Assembly: GCA_964404165.1 (NCBI GenBank)
Contig: CAYOIZ010000019.1
Span: 1-64,000 of the forward strand
Length of the DNA: 64,000 nucleotides
Direction of reading: 5' to 3'
Source: DASYLJ01 sp964404165
GTDB lineage: Bacteria; Desulfobacterota; Binatia; DP-6
This document shows, piece after piece, positions 33,346-42,272 of this stretch (positions are counted from its first letter, which is position 1; every line of letters starts with the position of its first letter). The notes below the pieces were generated by a model, which was not told the DNA's origin, ran no database searches, and saw nothing but the letters and a program-made list of their open reading frames with translations. The position numbers were made by a program, and so were the translations under genes.

Positions 33346-34502
33346 GCCGGCGCCTGCGCGGCCGCGTCGCCATCGTCGGCGCGGGCGAGTCGGACGAGAT
33401 GGGCAAGCTGCCGCACAAGTCGGCGTTCGCCCTGCACGCGGAGGCGGCGCGCAACGCGCTCGCCGACGCCGGGCTGAAGCTGTCCGACGTCGACGCGGTG
33501 TTCAGCGCCGGGCTCTGGATGGGCTCCGAAACCGCCGAGTATCTCGGCATCCGCCCGCGCTACATCGACGGCACGCAGATCGGCGGCTGCTCGTTCATCG
33601 CGCACGTGCAGCACGCGATGGCGGCCATCGACGCCGGCATCGTCGAGGTGGCGCTCATCACGCACGGCGAGAGCGGGGCGTCGCGCGTCGGCATGCCGGG
33701 CACGCGCTTCGGGCCGGACGCGTTCCGCATGCAGTTCGAGAACCCGTTCGGGCTCGCGGGACCACCGACGGGCTACGCCCTCGCGGCGACGCGCCACATG
33801 CACCAGTACGGCACCACCAGCGCACAGCTGGCCGAGCTGGCGGTGTCGACGCGCAAGTGGGCGCAGCTCAATCCGCGCGCCATGATGCGCGACCCGCTCA
33901 CCGTCGACGACGTGCTGTCGTCGCGCATGATCTCGTCGCCCCTGCACCTGCTCGACTGCTGCCTCGTCACCGACGCCGGTGGGGCGGTCGTGGTCACGTC
34001 GGCGGAGCGGGCGCGCGATCTGCCGAAGCAGCCGGTGTACGTCCTCGGCACCGGCGAGGCGTCGACCCACGTGATGGTGAGCCAGATGCCCGACTTCGCA
34101 TTCTGGGACGCGGCGAAGATGGCCAGCGAGCGCGCCTTCGCCATGGCCGGCGTCGGGCATGCCGACATCGACGTGGCGATGTTCTACGACGCCTTCACGA
34201 TCGTGCCGGTGATGGGGCTCGAGGCGACGGGCTTCTGCAAGCCGGGCGAGGGGGGGGCGTTCGTCTCGAACGGCCGCACGGCGCCGGGCGGCGCGTTCCC
34301 GATGAACACCAACGGCGGCGGGCTGTCGTACACGCACACCGGCATGTACGGCATGTTCACCCTCGTCGAAGCGGTGCGTCAGCTCCGCGGCGAGGGCGAG
34401 GCGCGCCAGGTGCAGGGAGCGAAGACGGCCATCTGCCACGGTCTCGGTGGCATGTTCAGTGCGTCGGCGACGCTGATCTGCGGCACCGAGGTCCCGTCGT
34501 AG
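33342..34502 (+). CDS. Thiolase-like acetyl-CoA acetyltransferase / lipid-transfer protein
   Basis: Starting at the GTG at 33342, the product has 386 residues: RRLRGRVAIVGAGESDEMGK, then IDGTQIGGCSFIAHVQHA with the likely nucleophile Cys83. The C-terminal AFPMNTNGGGLSYTHTGMYG and AICHGLGGMFSASATLICG replace the usual GHP and CxG motifs, as in the SCP2-thiolase group that pairs with DUF35. With its DUF35 partner it probably cleaves or condenses long-chain or sterol acyl-CoA. The glutaredoxin gene follows within one base. Confidence 0.9.
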   Translation: MSRRLRGRVAIVGAGESDEMGKLPHKSAFALHAEAARNALADAGLKLSDVDAVFSAGLWMGSETAEYLGIRPRYIDGTQIGGCSFIAHVQHAMAAIDAGIVEVALITHGESGASRVGMPGTRFGPDAFRMQFENPFGLAGPPTGYALAATRHMHQYGTTSAQLAELAVSTRKWAQLNPRAMMRDPLTVDDVLSSRMISSPLHLLDCCLVTDAGGAVVVTSAERARDLPKQPVYVLGTGEASTHVMVSQMPDFAFWDAAKMASERAFAMAGVGHADIDVAMFYDAFTIVPVMGLEATGFCKPGEGGAFVSNGRTAPGGAFPMNTNGGGLSYTHTGMYGMFTLVEAVRQLRGEGEARQVQGAKTAICHGLGGMFSASATLICGTEVPS

Positions 34503-34503
34503 C

Positions 34504-34728
34504 GTGGCGGCCCCCGTCCTGCTGTACACCGCCGACGGGTGTCCGCACTGCGAGGCGATGCGGGCGTCGCTGGCGGCGCGGGGGGCGGTCGTCGAGGAGA
34601 TCAACGTCAGCACGCAGCGCCAGGCGATCCCGGAGCTGCTCAAGCTGACCCGTGGCAAGCGGGTCGTGCCCGTGGTGGTGGACGACGGGCGGGTGATCGT
34701 CGCCCCCGAGGGCGGGTCGGCCTTCTAA
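34504..34728 (+). CDS. Glutaredoxin-family protein
   Basis: The GTG at 34504 gives 74 residues, MAAPVLLYTADGCPHCEAMR and so on. The CPHC active site and the TRGKRVVPVVVDDGRVIVAP segment with its cis-proline are typical of short glutaredoxins. It starts one base after the thiolase stop, so it is probably cotranscribed. The link with a thiolase pair is unusual and may be only positional. Confidence 0.85.
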   Translation: MAAPVLLYTADGCPHCEAMRASLAARGAVVEEINVSTQRQAIPELLKLTRGKRVVPVVVDDGRVIVAPEGGSAF

Positions 34729-34763
34729 CGTCGCCGGTGGACACGAATTGTCCACCGGCGACG
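34729..34763. terminator. Strong stem-loop after the glutaredoxin gene
   Basis: A perfect 15-base stem (34729-34743 and 34749-34763) encloses the loop CGAAT. It begins directly after the glutaredoxin TAA at 34728 and ends 39 bases before the next gene, so it is well placed as an intrinsic terminator, though no T-run follows. Confidence 0.7.
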
Positions 34764-34802
34764 AGCCAGCCGGGGTATCTTCGGGCTACTGAGGTCCCCA
34801 CC

Positions 34803-36698
34803 ATGAGACACCGTCTGCTCGCAGCCACCCTCGTCCTCCTCGCCAGTGCCGGCGTCGCCCTGGCGCAGCCGGCGAAGACGTTTCCGCCACCGGAGCGGAC
34901 GACGTGGACGCCCACCGGCTGCCGCACGCCCGATCCGGGTGACGCGCGCTACGCCTCGCGCGCGACCTGGCGGAGTCTGCACGCCGACGAGGTGAACACC
35001 GACGAGGTATCGTTGGCGTATCCGCCGATGTTCGAGCCCGACTGGGTTGCCGAGCCCGGCACCTGGAACCCGACCGGCCCGGTCTTCGACGACGCCGGCA
35101 ACCTCTACTTCGTCCCCTTCGGCTCCTACGAGGACGTTCTGCTGATCTCGCTCGAGCCCGTCGGCGGCACCCGACGCTGGGCCGTCCCACGACCGCCGGG
35201 CTCCGCCGCGGGTAGTGGGACGCCGATGGTGCTCGACGATCCGGATCATCCCGGCGAGCAGATCGTCTACCTCGGGCTCTACGATCGGGTGCTCGCCGTG
35301 CGCACCGACGGCACCATCGTCTGGGACCAGCCGACGGGCCTGCCCGGCGCGGCGACCGGCGTGTTCGGCGTCAACTACCATCCCGGCGCCGACGCCATCG
35401 TCGGCTTGTCGCGCGACGGGTACGTGTACGCCGTCGATCGTCGCACGGGTGTCTCCGTGCTGACGGCGCCGTTCCAGCTCCCGGGCGAGAAGGCGCCGCC
35501 GGCGCCGCCGACGACCACGCCGCCGTCGGTGACGGCGTGCGCGCAGGCGGAGCTGGCGAGCTTCGTCGATCTCGGGACCGGCACGATCACCGAGCTCGTC
35601 GGCGTGCTGCAGGGCAGCGGCACCGAGGTGGCGAACTACTTCTCGATCGACGGCGTCACCGGACGCCTGTGGGTGGGCGCGACGGCGCCGGATGCGGAGG
35701 ACGGGACCGTCGACGGCGTGTCGACGCTGGGTGCGCTGTATCGGCTCGATCTGCTGCCGGTAGGCCCCGCGTTCACCGTCACGGAGACCTGTCACGCCTC
35801 GTTCCAGGGCGGCACCGCCTCGACGCCGGCGCTGCCGCGTGACGGGTCGCGGGTGTACGTCGGCGACAACGTCGGCAACCTGCTCGCGATCGGCACGTCG
35901 TGCGAGACCATCTGGTCGCTCCCGCTCGGCTCCCAGATCCGGGGCTCGATCGGCGTCGCCGCCGACAACCGCGAGGTCTACGCCTCGACGCCGGCGACCA
36001 TCCACCAGGTCATCGACGAAGGGCCGACGGCGTATGTCGCCTGGGACGGCGACATGGACGTCTTCGAGCTGGCCGACGGCCAGATCTCGGGCAACGCCGA
36101 CATCGCCGGCATCGGCGCCAACGGCGTCGCGTTCCAGGCGGGCGCCGGCTACCAGTTCTCGACGACGCTGTTCACGAACACCGGCATGGGCATCCTCGAC
36201 CGCGCCACCGGCAAGCCGCGATGGTTCGTCGAGTCGCTCGACGAGACGGTGGCGGTGATGAGCAGCGGTCCGGACGGCGCGCTCTACATCGGCAACTCGC
36301 CGCTGCGCCGGCTGTATGCGCGCTGTCTCGCCCAGCTCGGGCTGATCCCGATCCCGGTGGACCCCGCGGTGGGCGGCATCCAGAAGTACCGGCCGGTGCG
36401 GTGGGACCTGTTCCTGCGCGACGTGGTCTGCGCCGGGGCCGATCGGGGGCGCAACATGCGTCGCGAGCGGAAGGCGTGCCCGGCGTCGTTCGCCGCGGAC
36501 GAGACGCAGCTCGGCGAGCTGCTGGTGCAGGCGCAGCGCACGCTCGACGCCGCGGTGGCGGCGGGCGACGTGTCGGCCGTGGTCGGGGCGCGCCTCGATC
36601 GACGGATCGATCGTGCGGTCGTGAAGCAGACCCGCGGGCAGAGCATCGGGCGGAGTTTCCAGGGCATGTGCAAGGCGATGGAGCGCATGCTGCGGTGA
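34803..36698 (+). CDS. Secreted beta-propeller protein (PQQ-like)
   Basis: The ATG at 34803 follows a signal-peptide frame MRHRLLAATLVLLASAGVAL, giving 631 residues. Blades include GNLYFVPFGSYEDVLLISL, QIVYLGLYDRVLAVRTDG and DAIVGLSRDGYVYAVDRR, the W-like repeats of PQQ- or WD-type propellers. The C-terminal part has a Cys/Arg segment (CAGADRGRNMRRERKACPAS) and a helical tail. The Pro/Thr-rich joint PPAPPTTTPPSVT at mid-length is reminiscent of the linkers in its relatives at 2.1 and 38.6 kb. It may be an extracellular binding protein. Confidence 0.72.
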   Translation: MRHRLLAATLVLLASAGVALAQPAKTFPPPERTTWTPTGCRTPDPGDARYASRATWRSLHADEVNTDEVSLAYPPMFEPDWVAEPGTWNPTGPVFDDAGNLYFVPFGSYEDVLLISLEPVGGTRRWAVPRPPGSAAGSGTPMVLDDPDHPGEQIVYLGLYDRVLAVRTDGTIVWDQPTGLPGAATGVFGVNYHPGADAIVGLSRDGYVYAVDRRTGVSVLTAPFQLPGEKAPPAPPTTTPPSVTACAQAELASFVDLGTGTITELVGVLQGSGTEVANYFSIDGVTGRLWVGATAPDAEDGTVDGVSTLGALYRLDLLPVGPAFTVTETCHASFQGGTASTPALPRDGSRVYVGDNVGNLLAIGTSCETIWSLPLGSQIRGSIGVAADNREVYASTPATIHQVIDEGPTAYVAWDGDMDVFELADGQISGNADIAGIGANGVAFQAGAGYQFSTTLFTNTGMGILDRATGKPRWFVESLDETVAVMSSGPDGALYIGNSPLRRLYARCLAQLGLIPIPVDPAVGGIQKYRPVRWDLFLRDVVCAGADRGRNMRRERKACPASFAADETQLGELLVQAQRTLDAAVAAGDVSAVVGARLDRRIDRAVVKQTRGQSIGRSFQGMCKAMERMLR

Positions 36699-36753
36699 CG
36701 GCGACCCGGCATGGGTTCCCTAAGCCTGTCGGTCGGCGCATGGTGCGCTGCCG

Positions 36754-37689
36754 ATGTCCGAACCCAAGCCGACCGTCGTCTCCATCGCGGGTCTGACCAA
36801 GACCTACGCCTCGGGCCTCCGCGCGCTCGGGCGGATCGACCTCGACATCCACAAGGGCGAGATATTCGCCCTGCTGGGCCCGAACGGCGCCGGCAAGACG
36901 ACGCTGATCAGCATCGTCTGCGGCATCGTCAGCCCGACGTCCGGCACCGCGGTGGTCGACGGCCACGACGTCGTGCGCGACTACCGCGCCGCGCGCCGGA
37001 AGATCGGCCTGGTGCCGCAGGAGCTCACCACCGACGCCTTCGAGACCGTCTGGGCGACCGTCACCTTCAGCCGGGGCCTCTTCGGCCGGGCCCCCGATCC
37101 GGCCTACCTCGAACAGCTGCTGCGCGACCTGACGCTCTGGGAGAAGCGCACGGACCGCATCATGACGCTGTCCGGCGGCATGAAGCGACGCGTCCTGATC
37201 GCGAAGGCGCTGTCGCACGAGCCGGAGATCCTCTTCCTAGACGAGCCCACGGCGGGCGTGGACGTGGAGCTGCGCCGCGACATGTGGGCGCTGGTGCGAC
37301 GGCTCCGCGAGCGCGGCGTCACCATCATCCTGACCACGCACTACATCGACGAGGCCGAGGACATGGCCGATCGCGTCGGCGTGATGCGCGCCGGCGAGCT
37401 GATCATCGTCGAGGAGAAGCGGGAGCTGATGCGGAAGCTCGGCAAGAAGCGGCTCGTCCTGCAGTTGAAGGAACCGTTGTCGGCGATACCCGCGGCGCTG
37501 GCCGACTGGCGACTGGCCCTGAACGACGGCGGCCGGGAGCTGGAGTACACCGTCGACGCCAACGGGCACGGCGGCGTCGAGTCCCTGCTGCAGCGGATCG
37601 GCGAGCTGCGGATCGGGTACTCGGACCTCCAGACGCGCCAGACGTCGCTCGAGGACATCTTCGTCGACCTCGTGAGCACCCGCGCATGA
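36754..37689 (+). CDS. ABC transporter ATP-binding protein, YadG-like
   Basis: The 311-residue protein has Walker A GPNGAGKTTL, the signature LSGGMKRRVLIAKAL and Walker B ILFLDEPTAGVDVELRRD with the switch His in TTHYIDEAED. The C-terminal extension (about 230-311) is typical of drug-exporter ATPases. It overlaps the permease start by the ATGA sequence. Together they form a two-component exporter; the substrate (drug, lipid or polysaccharide) is unknown. Confidence 0.94.
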   Translation: MSEPKPTVVSIAGLTKTYASGLRALGRIDLDIHKGEIFALLGPNGAGKTTLISIVCGIVSPTSGTAVVDGHDVVRDYRAARRKIGLVPQELTTDAFETVWATVTFSRGLFGRAPDPAYLEQLLRDLTLWEKRTDRIMTLSGGMKRRVLIAKALSHEPEILFLDEPTAGVDVELRRDMWALVRRLRERGVTIILTTHYIDEAEDMADRVGVMRAGELIIVEEKRELMRKLGKKRLVLQLKEPLSAIPAALADWRLALNDGGRELEYTVDANGHGGVESLLQRIGELRIGYSDLQTRQTSLEDIFVDLVSTRA

Positions 37690-38462
37690 GCGTCCCGTCG
37701 TTCAACCGCCACGGCGCGTGGGCCATCTACAAGTTCGAGATGAACCGCGCGCTGCGCACCCTGCTGCAGAGCCTGCTGGCGCCGGTGATCACGACCTCGC
37801 TCTACTTCGTCGTCTTCGGGGCGGCGATCGGCTCGCGCATGACGTCGATCGACGGCGTGCCCTACGGGGCGTTCATCGTCCCGGGGCTGATCATGCTGTC
37901 GCTCTTCACCGAGAGCATCTCGAACGCCTCGCTCGGCATCTACTTCCCGAAGTTCACCGGCACGATCTTCGAGCTGCTCTCGGCGCCGGTGTCGGCGTTC
38001 GAGGTCGTCCTGGGCTACGTCGGGGCGGCGGCGACCAAGTCGATCGTGCTCGGGCTGATCATCCTCGTCACGGCGACGTTGTTCGTGCCGGTCGAGATCC
38101 GGCATCCGGGCTGGATGGTGGCCTTCCTGGTGCTGACGGCGGTGACGTTCTCCCTCTTCGGCTTCATCATCGGCATCTGGGCCAACGGCTTCGAGCAGCT
38201 GCAGCTGGTGCCGATGCTGATCGTGACGCCGCTCACGTTCCTCGGCGGCGCGTTCTACTCGATCGACATGCTGCCGCCCGCGTGGCGGGCGGTCGCGATG
38301 TGCAACCCCGTCGTCTACCTGATCAGCGGCTTCCGCTGGAGCTTCTACGGCTCCTCGGACGTCGCCGTCGGCGTGAGCCTCGGGATGACGCTCGCGTTCC
38401 TGGCCCTCGATCTGGTGCTCGTGGCCTGGATCTTCCGGACCGGCTACCGGCTCAAGAGCTGA
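37686..38462 (+). CDS. ABC-2 type permease, YadH-like
   Basis: The 258-residue protein has six hydrophobic segments: APVITTSLYFVVFGAAIG, GLIMLSLFTESISNASLG, VLGYVGAAATKSIVLGLIIL, VAFLVLTAVTFSLFGFIIG, VPMLIVTPLTFLGG and LAFLALDLVLVAWIF. The signature SGFRWSFYG near the C-terminal end marks the ABC-2 family. It starts at the ATG at 37686 within the stop codon of the ATPase gene, so the two are coupled. Confidence 0.94.
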   Translation: MSVPSFNRHGAWAIYKFEMNRALRTLLQSLLAPVITTSLYFVVFGAAIGSRMTSIDGVPYGAFIVPGLIMLSLFTESISNASLGIYFPKFTGTIFELLSAPVSAFEVVLGYVGAAATKSIVLGLIILVTATLFVPVEIRHPGWMVAFLVLTAVTFSLFGFIIGIWANGFEQLQLVPMLIVTPLTFLGGAFYSIDMLPPAWRAVAMCNPVVYLISGFRWSFYGSSDVAVGVSLGMTLAFLALDLVLVAWIFRTGYRLKS

Positions 38463-38480
38463 GCCGGGGGCGCCCCCGGC
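38463..38480. terminator. GC-rich palindrome after the ABC permease gene
   Basis: GCCGGGGGCGCCCCCGGC is a perfect 18-base palindrome beginning one base after the TGA of the permease gene. It could act as a transcription stop or pause site, but there is almost no loop. Confidence 0.4.
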
Positions 38481-38515
38481 GGGGCGGTGAATCGGTCGAA
38501 TACCGGTAATTTTCA

Positions 38516-38544
38516 TTGACAGCCGGCTTGGTTCCGTCTTACGC
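38516..38544 (+). promoter_or_regulatory. Sigma70-like promoter of the 933-residue secreted protein
   Basis: TTGACA at 38516-38521 is a perfect -35 box. After 17 bases the -10 region TTACGC (38539-38544) is weak. An AT-rich stretch AATTTTCATT just upstream could act as an UP element. The gene start is 42 bases further, at 38587 behind GGGGGGAACGG. Confidence 0.5.
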
Positions 38545-38586
38545 CCCCTCCGTTCGTGGTGCCGGCATGGCACCGGGGGGGAACGG

Positions 38587-41388
38587 ATGCTGCGAATCGT
38601 CTCGCTGTCGGTGATCGTAGGGGTACTCGTGTCTGTCGCGTCGGCCGGAGCCGCCGACGTCCCGATCGCGGGGGGGACGCTGGTCGTCGTCGACAACCTG
38701 ACCAACCCGGCCAAGCGGAAGATGACGTTCAAGTCGTCCGACCTGAGCGTCGACGTCGGCACCGAGAACCCCACCGTCGACGGCGCCACGATCGAGCTGG
38801 TGAATCCCACCCCGGGGCTCGAGCAGTCCGACGTCTTCGCCCTCCCGGCGAGTGGCTGGACGGCGGTCGGATCACCGGCCACGGGCTACAAGTACAAGGA
38901 CCGCTTCCTGGCCAACGGGCCGGTCAAGGCGGCACTCATCAAGAACGGCCGCCTGGTGAAGGTCTCGGCCAAGGGCGCCACGATGTCGTTCGCCCTCGGC
39001 GGGGCGTCGCAGACACAGATCGGCGTCGTCGCCAGCGTGGGGGCGACGCGGTTCTGCGCCACCTTCGGTGGTCAGGTCCGCAAGGACGACGGCGTGAAGT
39101 TCATGGCGAAGCTGTCGCCGCCGCCGGCCGTCTGCCCGGGGCTGCCTCCGCCCACCACGACGACGTCGTCGTCGACCACCACGTCGTCGTCCACCTCGAC
39201 CAGCACGTCGACCACCTCGACCACGACCAGCACGTCGTCGACCACCACCACCTCGACGACGTCCACGACCAGCACCACCGAGTCCACGACCACGACGTCG
39301 TCGTCGACCACCAGCACGTCGACGAGCACGACGAGCACCTCGACCACGACCACCTCGAGCACCTCCACGACGTCGACGTCCACCACGAGCACCACGGATC
39401 CGTCGGCCCCGACCACCACCACCTCGACGTCCACGACGTCGACCACCGAGGAACCCACGACGACCACCACGACCTCGTCGTCGTCGAGCACGTCGTCCAC
39501 GTCCACGTCGACGACCACCACCACCGCGCCCGCCGGGGTCGACCCCAGCAGCCCGGTGAGCGTCACGTCGAGCTGCCTCACCAACACCAGCGGCGCGCAG
39601 CTGGCCGTCGAGGTGGCGCTGTTCGACACCAACGCCATGCCGCTGTCGGGTGCGTCGGTCGTCATCAACAGCACGGCCGGCACGCTGAGCGCCGTGCAGT
39701 CGAGCGGGAACCTCTACTGGGCGATCCTGACGGCCCCGGCCAGCGGCGCCTCGGCGCAGATCAGCGTCATCGCCGACGGCCAGCCGCTCAACACGCAGCC
39801 CGTCGTCGCGCTCGCGGCGCCGTTCACCGACACCACCGGTGGCGCGGGCGGGTGCGGGCAGAACGGCAACCTGCGCGTGCGGGTGGTCACCGAGACGGGG
39901 ACGCCGATCGCCGGCGCCAGCGTCCTGGTCGGCCAGTCCGAGCAGGTGAACACCTACGTCACGACGTACGGCATGCCGGCCGACGGCGCCACGTCGGCCG
40001 TCACCGACGCGCAGGGCTACGCGGTGTTCCGCGACTTCGGCAACGCGCTCACCGGTCCGGTCACGGTCACGGCCGGTGCGGCGAATCGCCAGTACCTCAC
40101 CATCGAGACCGCGAACGCGAGCGACGTCGTGCTGCCGCTCAAGTCCATCGTCTCGACGGTCTCGACCGGGACGTTGGCCGGCGACATCAGCGGCATCACC
40201 AGCGGCAGCAACGTCGAGGTCGGGGTCGTGCTGGGCGACGTGACGCTCAACACGCTCGCGTCGTTCAACCTGAACTCGCTGCTCGCCGACAACGCCTGCT
40301 ACAACGGCGGCTCCGTGGTCGGGAACGTCTCCGTTCCGAACAACGTGTTCATCCCGTCGCAGACGGTGCTCGTGATCGTCAGCCTCCCGAAGAAATCCTA
40401 CGTGTCCGCGCCGCTGCCGTTCGGCCAGCGGCGGGTGGTCACGCTCGGCGGCAACGTTCCCATCGGGGCGCTCACCGGCGGCGGCGGCGTGGCCGCGGCG
40501 CTCACGCAGCTCACCTTCACGAACATCACGGCGCAGACGCTGAACATCTCTGGGCCGGGACCCGTGACGAACAACGTCGCCGTATCGTCGTTCGGCTCCA
40601 CCACGGCCTGCACCGCCACCGGGGCGCCGGGGAACGACGCGTTCTGCATCGCGGCCATGGACTGGGACGGCAACACCACCCCGACGCACAACGTCGGCGA
40701 GGGTCCGCTCGGCGTCTTCGGCTTCAAGGCCGGCGCGGTCTCGGGCGGCGTCGTCAACCTCACCGGCGTGAACTTCAAGGCCAAGACCGCCGGCGCGCCC
40801 AATCCCTTCACCACCGTCGGGCACCTCGGCGCGACGGTCTCGCTCAACCTCGACAAGAGCGTGGTGACGATTCCCCCCGGCACCGCCAACGGCGTCAGCG
40901 TCGTGTTGAAGCGCGACTTCCCGAGCGACACACTGCCGGCGACGTTCGCCTACGGGGCGATGTACCCGATCCGCATCCACAATCAGAGCGCGCGCACCCT
41001 GACGCTCGACACGCCTGCCGGCCTCACCGGCGCGCAGTACGTGAAGCACACGCTGGCGCAGGAGATTTCGACGCCCTACACGGCCTGCGCCGCGAACGAC
41101 AGCTCGCACGTGGTGACCAACACGCTGTGGGAGGTCTTCTCGCCGCAGGCGACGCCGTCGGTCACGCTGCCCACGCTGCCGGCCAGCTTCCCGCGCGCCA
41201 CGCTCGGCGGCAACCTGCCCGGGCTGATCGATCCCACCGTCACGGCGGACCCCGACAAGATCACCTGGACCAGCACCACCATCCGCGAAGGGCTGAACGG
41301 CAGCTTCGACTACGACGGCCTCCGCCTCGGTGGGTTCCAGAAGTACGGCACGACCTTCACCACCAATAGCGCCGATTTCGTGCCGTGA
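38587..41388 (+). CDS. Large secreted protein with Thr/Ser-rich linker
   Basis: The 933-residue protein starts MLRIVSLSVIVGVLVSVASA, a signal peptide. Residues 28-185 form an N-terminal beta-rich domain (FKSSDLSVDVGTENPTVDGA). From about 188 to 315 nearly every residue is Thr or Ser, with a few Glu and Pro. The rest has Ig-like or carboxypeptidase-regulatory-like segments, such as VRVVTETGTPIAGASVLVGQ with TDAQGYAVFRDF and the Val/Leu-rich end LNGSFDYDGLRLGGFQKYG. It probably projects from the cell surface, as the glycosylation-prone linker suggests. No enzyme motif is visible. Both the linker and the composition resemble the protein at 2139-4598. Confidence 0.82.
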   Translation: MLRIVSLSVIVGVLVSVASAGAADVPIAGGTLVVVDNLTNPAKRKMTFKSSDLSVDVGTENPTVDGATIELVNPTPGLEQSDVFALPASGWTAVGSPATGYKYKDRFLANGPVKAALIKNGRLVKVSAKGATMSFALGGASQTQIGVVASVGATRFCATFGGQVRKDDGVKFMAKLSPPPAVCPGLPPPTTTTSSSTTTSSSTSTSTSTTSTTTSTSSTTTTSTTSTTSTTESTTTTSSSTTSTSTSTTSTSTTTTSSTSTTSTSTTSTTDPSAPTTTTSTSTTSTTEEPTTTTTTSSSSSTSSTSTSTTTTTAPAGVDPSSPVSVTSSCLTNTSGAQLAVEVALFDTNAMPLSGASVVINSTAGTLSAVQSSGNLYWAILTAPASGASAQISVIADGQPLNTQPVVALAAPFTDTTGGAGGCGQNGNLRVRVVTETGTPIAGASVLVGQSEQVNTYVTTYGMPADGATSAVTDAQGYAVFRDFGNALTGPVTVTAGAANRQYLTIETANASDVVLPLKSIVSTVSTGTLAGDISGITSGSNVEVGVVLGDVTLNTLASFNLNSLLADNACYNGGSVVGNVSVPNNVFIPSQTVLVIVSLPKKSYVSAPLPFGQRRVVTLGGNVPIGALTGGGGVAAALTQLTFTNITAQTLNISGPGPVTNNVAVSSFGSTTACTATGAPGNDAFCIAAMDWDGNTTPTHNVGEGPLGVFGFKAGAVSGGVVNLTGVNFKAKTAGAPNPFTTVGHLGATVSLNLDKSVVTIPPGTANGVSVVLKRDFPSDTLPATFAYGAMYPIRIHNQSARTLTLDTPAGLTGAQYVKHTLAQEISTPYTACAANDSSHVVTNTLWEVFSPQATPSVTLPTLPASFPRATLGGNLPGLIDPTVTADPDKITWTSTTIREGLNGSFDYDGLRLGGFQKYGTTFTTNSADFVP

Positions 41389-41399
41389 GCTGACGGCCG

Positions 41400-42140
41400 T
41401 CACGGATCGGGGACGAACTCGAAGCGACGGATCACCACCCGCACGGCGCGGCCGTCGGCCGGCGGGTGGCCGAGGAAGAGCCACAGATTGATGCGCGCGT
41501 TCTCGCCCCCGGCGGGTGGGACGGCGCCTGGGGGCGCGGACCACTCGAAGACCACCCGCCGCGGGTCGGCCGGGTCGGGATCGCGCCCGCGCACGCTCCG
41601 GAAGGTGGCGCCGCCCGTGCCCCAGTGGAAGCTTTGCACGGAGCGTGGTGTGCGTGCCGGCTGGGTGAACCGCACCAGGTTGCCCGGCGTCGTGAAGGGC
41701 TGCACGACGAACTGCGCGTTGGTGGGGTCCGCGCCGTTGCCCCAGCGCGCGAACTCGACGTCGAGCTCGCGATGGTCGTGGACGGGGTCGTCGTTCCAGG
41801 TGAAGAGGCCGAGCACCACCCACGGATCGAGCTGGTCGACGGCCGTGTCGAGGTGGAAGCGGTAGGTCCCGTGGCCGAACGACTCGCGCGACACCACCTC
41901 GGCCGCGTGCCAGACGCCGTCGATCGGGCGTACCCGCAGCCGGAGGCGGCCGCGCCGATCGACGCGCACGCTGGCCGTCGAATCGGAGAATCGCGTTGGG
42001 CCGGGGCCGACAGGGACGTCGGCGGCCTTCACCGTCCACTCGTGGCCGGAGAACGTGATGGTTCGCTCCTGGGCCCCGGCCCGGTGCGCGACCAGGGCCC
42101 CCGCGAGGACGCAGGTGAGCGCTGTCATCCGACGGTGCAT
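41400..42140 (-). CDS. Glycoside hydrolase family 16 protein
   Basis: The ATG at 42140 (246 residues) follows a signal-peptide pattern MHRRMTALTCVLAGALVAHR; an ATG at 42158 is an alternative. The key motif is HDHRELDVEFARWGNG, an ExDxE match, whose first Glu is nucleophile and second Glu acid/base in GH16. SFGHGTYRFHLDTAVDQLDP and the strand QSFHWGTGGATFRSV are typical of the lichenase/laminarinase fold. The enzyme probably cuts beta-1,3 or beta-1,4-linked glucans outside the cell. The gene is convergent with the secreted protein gene and divergent from lnt. Confidence 0.82.
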   Translation of the reverse strand: MHRRMTALTCVLAGALVAHRAGAQERTITFSGHEWTVKAADVPVGPGPTRFSDSTASVRVDRRGRLRLRVRPIDGVWHAAEVVSRESFGHGTYRFHLDTAVDQLDPWVVLGLFTWNDDPVHDHRELDVEFARWGNGADPTNAQFVVQPFTTPGNLVRFTQPARTPRSVQSFHWGTGGATFRSVRGRDPDPADPRRVVFEWSAPPGAVPPAGGENARINLWLFLGHPPADGRAVRVVIRRFEFVPDP

Positions 42141-42272
42141 CGTCCCGCCCGTCCTCACCCCCTGGGCGCACGGCCGTCAAGCCGCCCGAATCTTTACCGT
42201 CGAGTTTACCGCTGGCGCATTCCTCTTAACCGCACCCGCTTCTAGGCTCCGACCTCACGCGGCGCACGGCCC

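Noticed and set aside
39160..39530. Short repeats that look like a CRISPR array
   Set aside because: They are degenerate Thr and Ser codons inside a continuous gene; there are no constant repeats with unique spacers and no cas genes.
39072..39683. Minus-strand frame rich in Val and Asp opposite the Thr/Ser tract
   Set aside because: It is the antisense of ACC/ACG/TCG codons and has no start signal or domain; the plus-strand protein explains it.
38872..42180. Very long minus-strand open frame (over 1100 codons)
   Set aside because: High GC removes stops from antisense frames. It is Arg/Gly-rich, has no motif and overlaps the well-supported secreted protein and GH16 genes.
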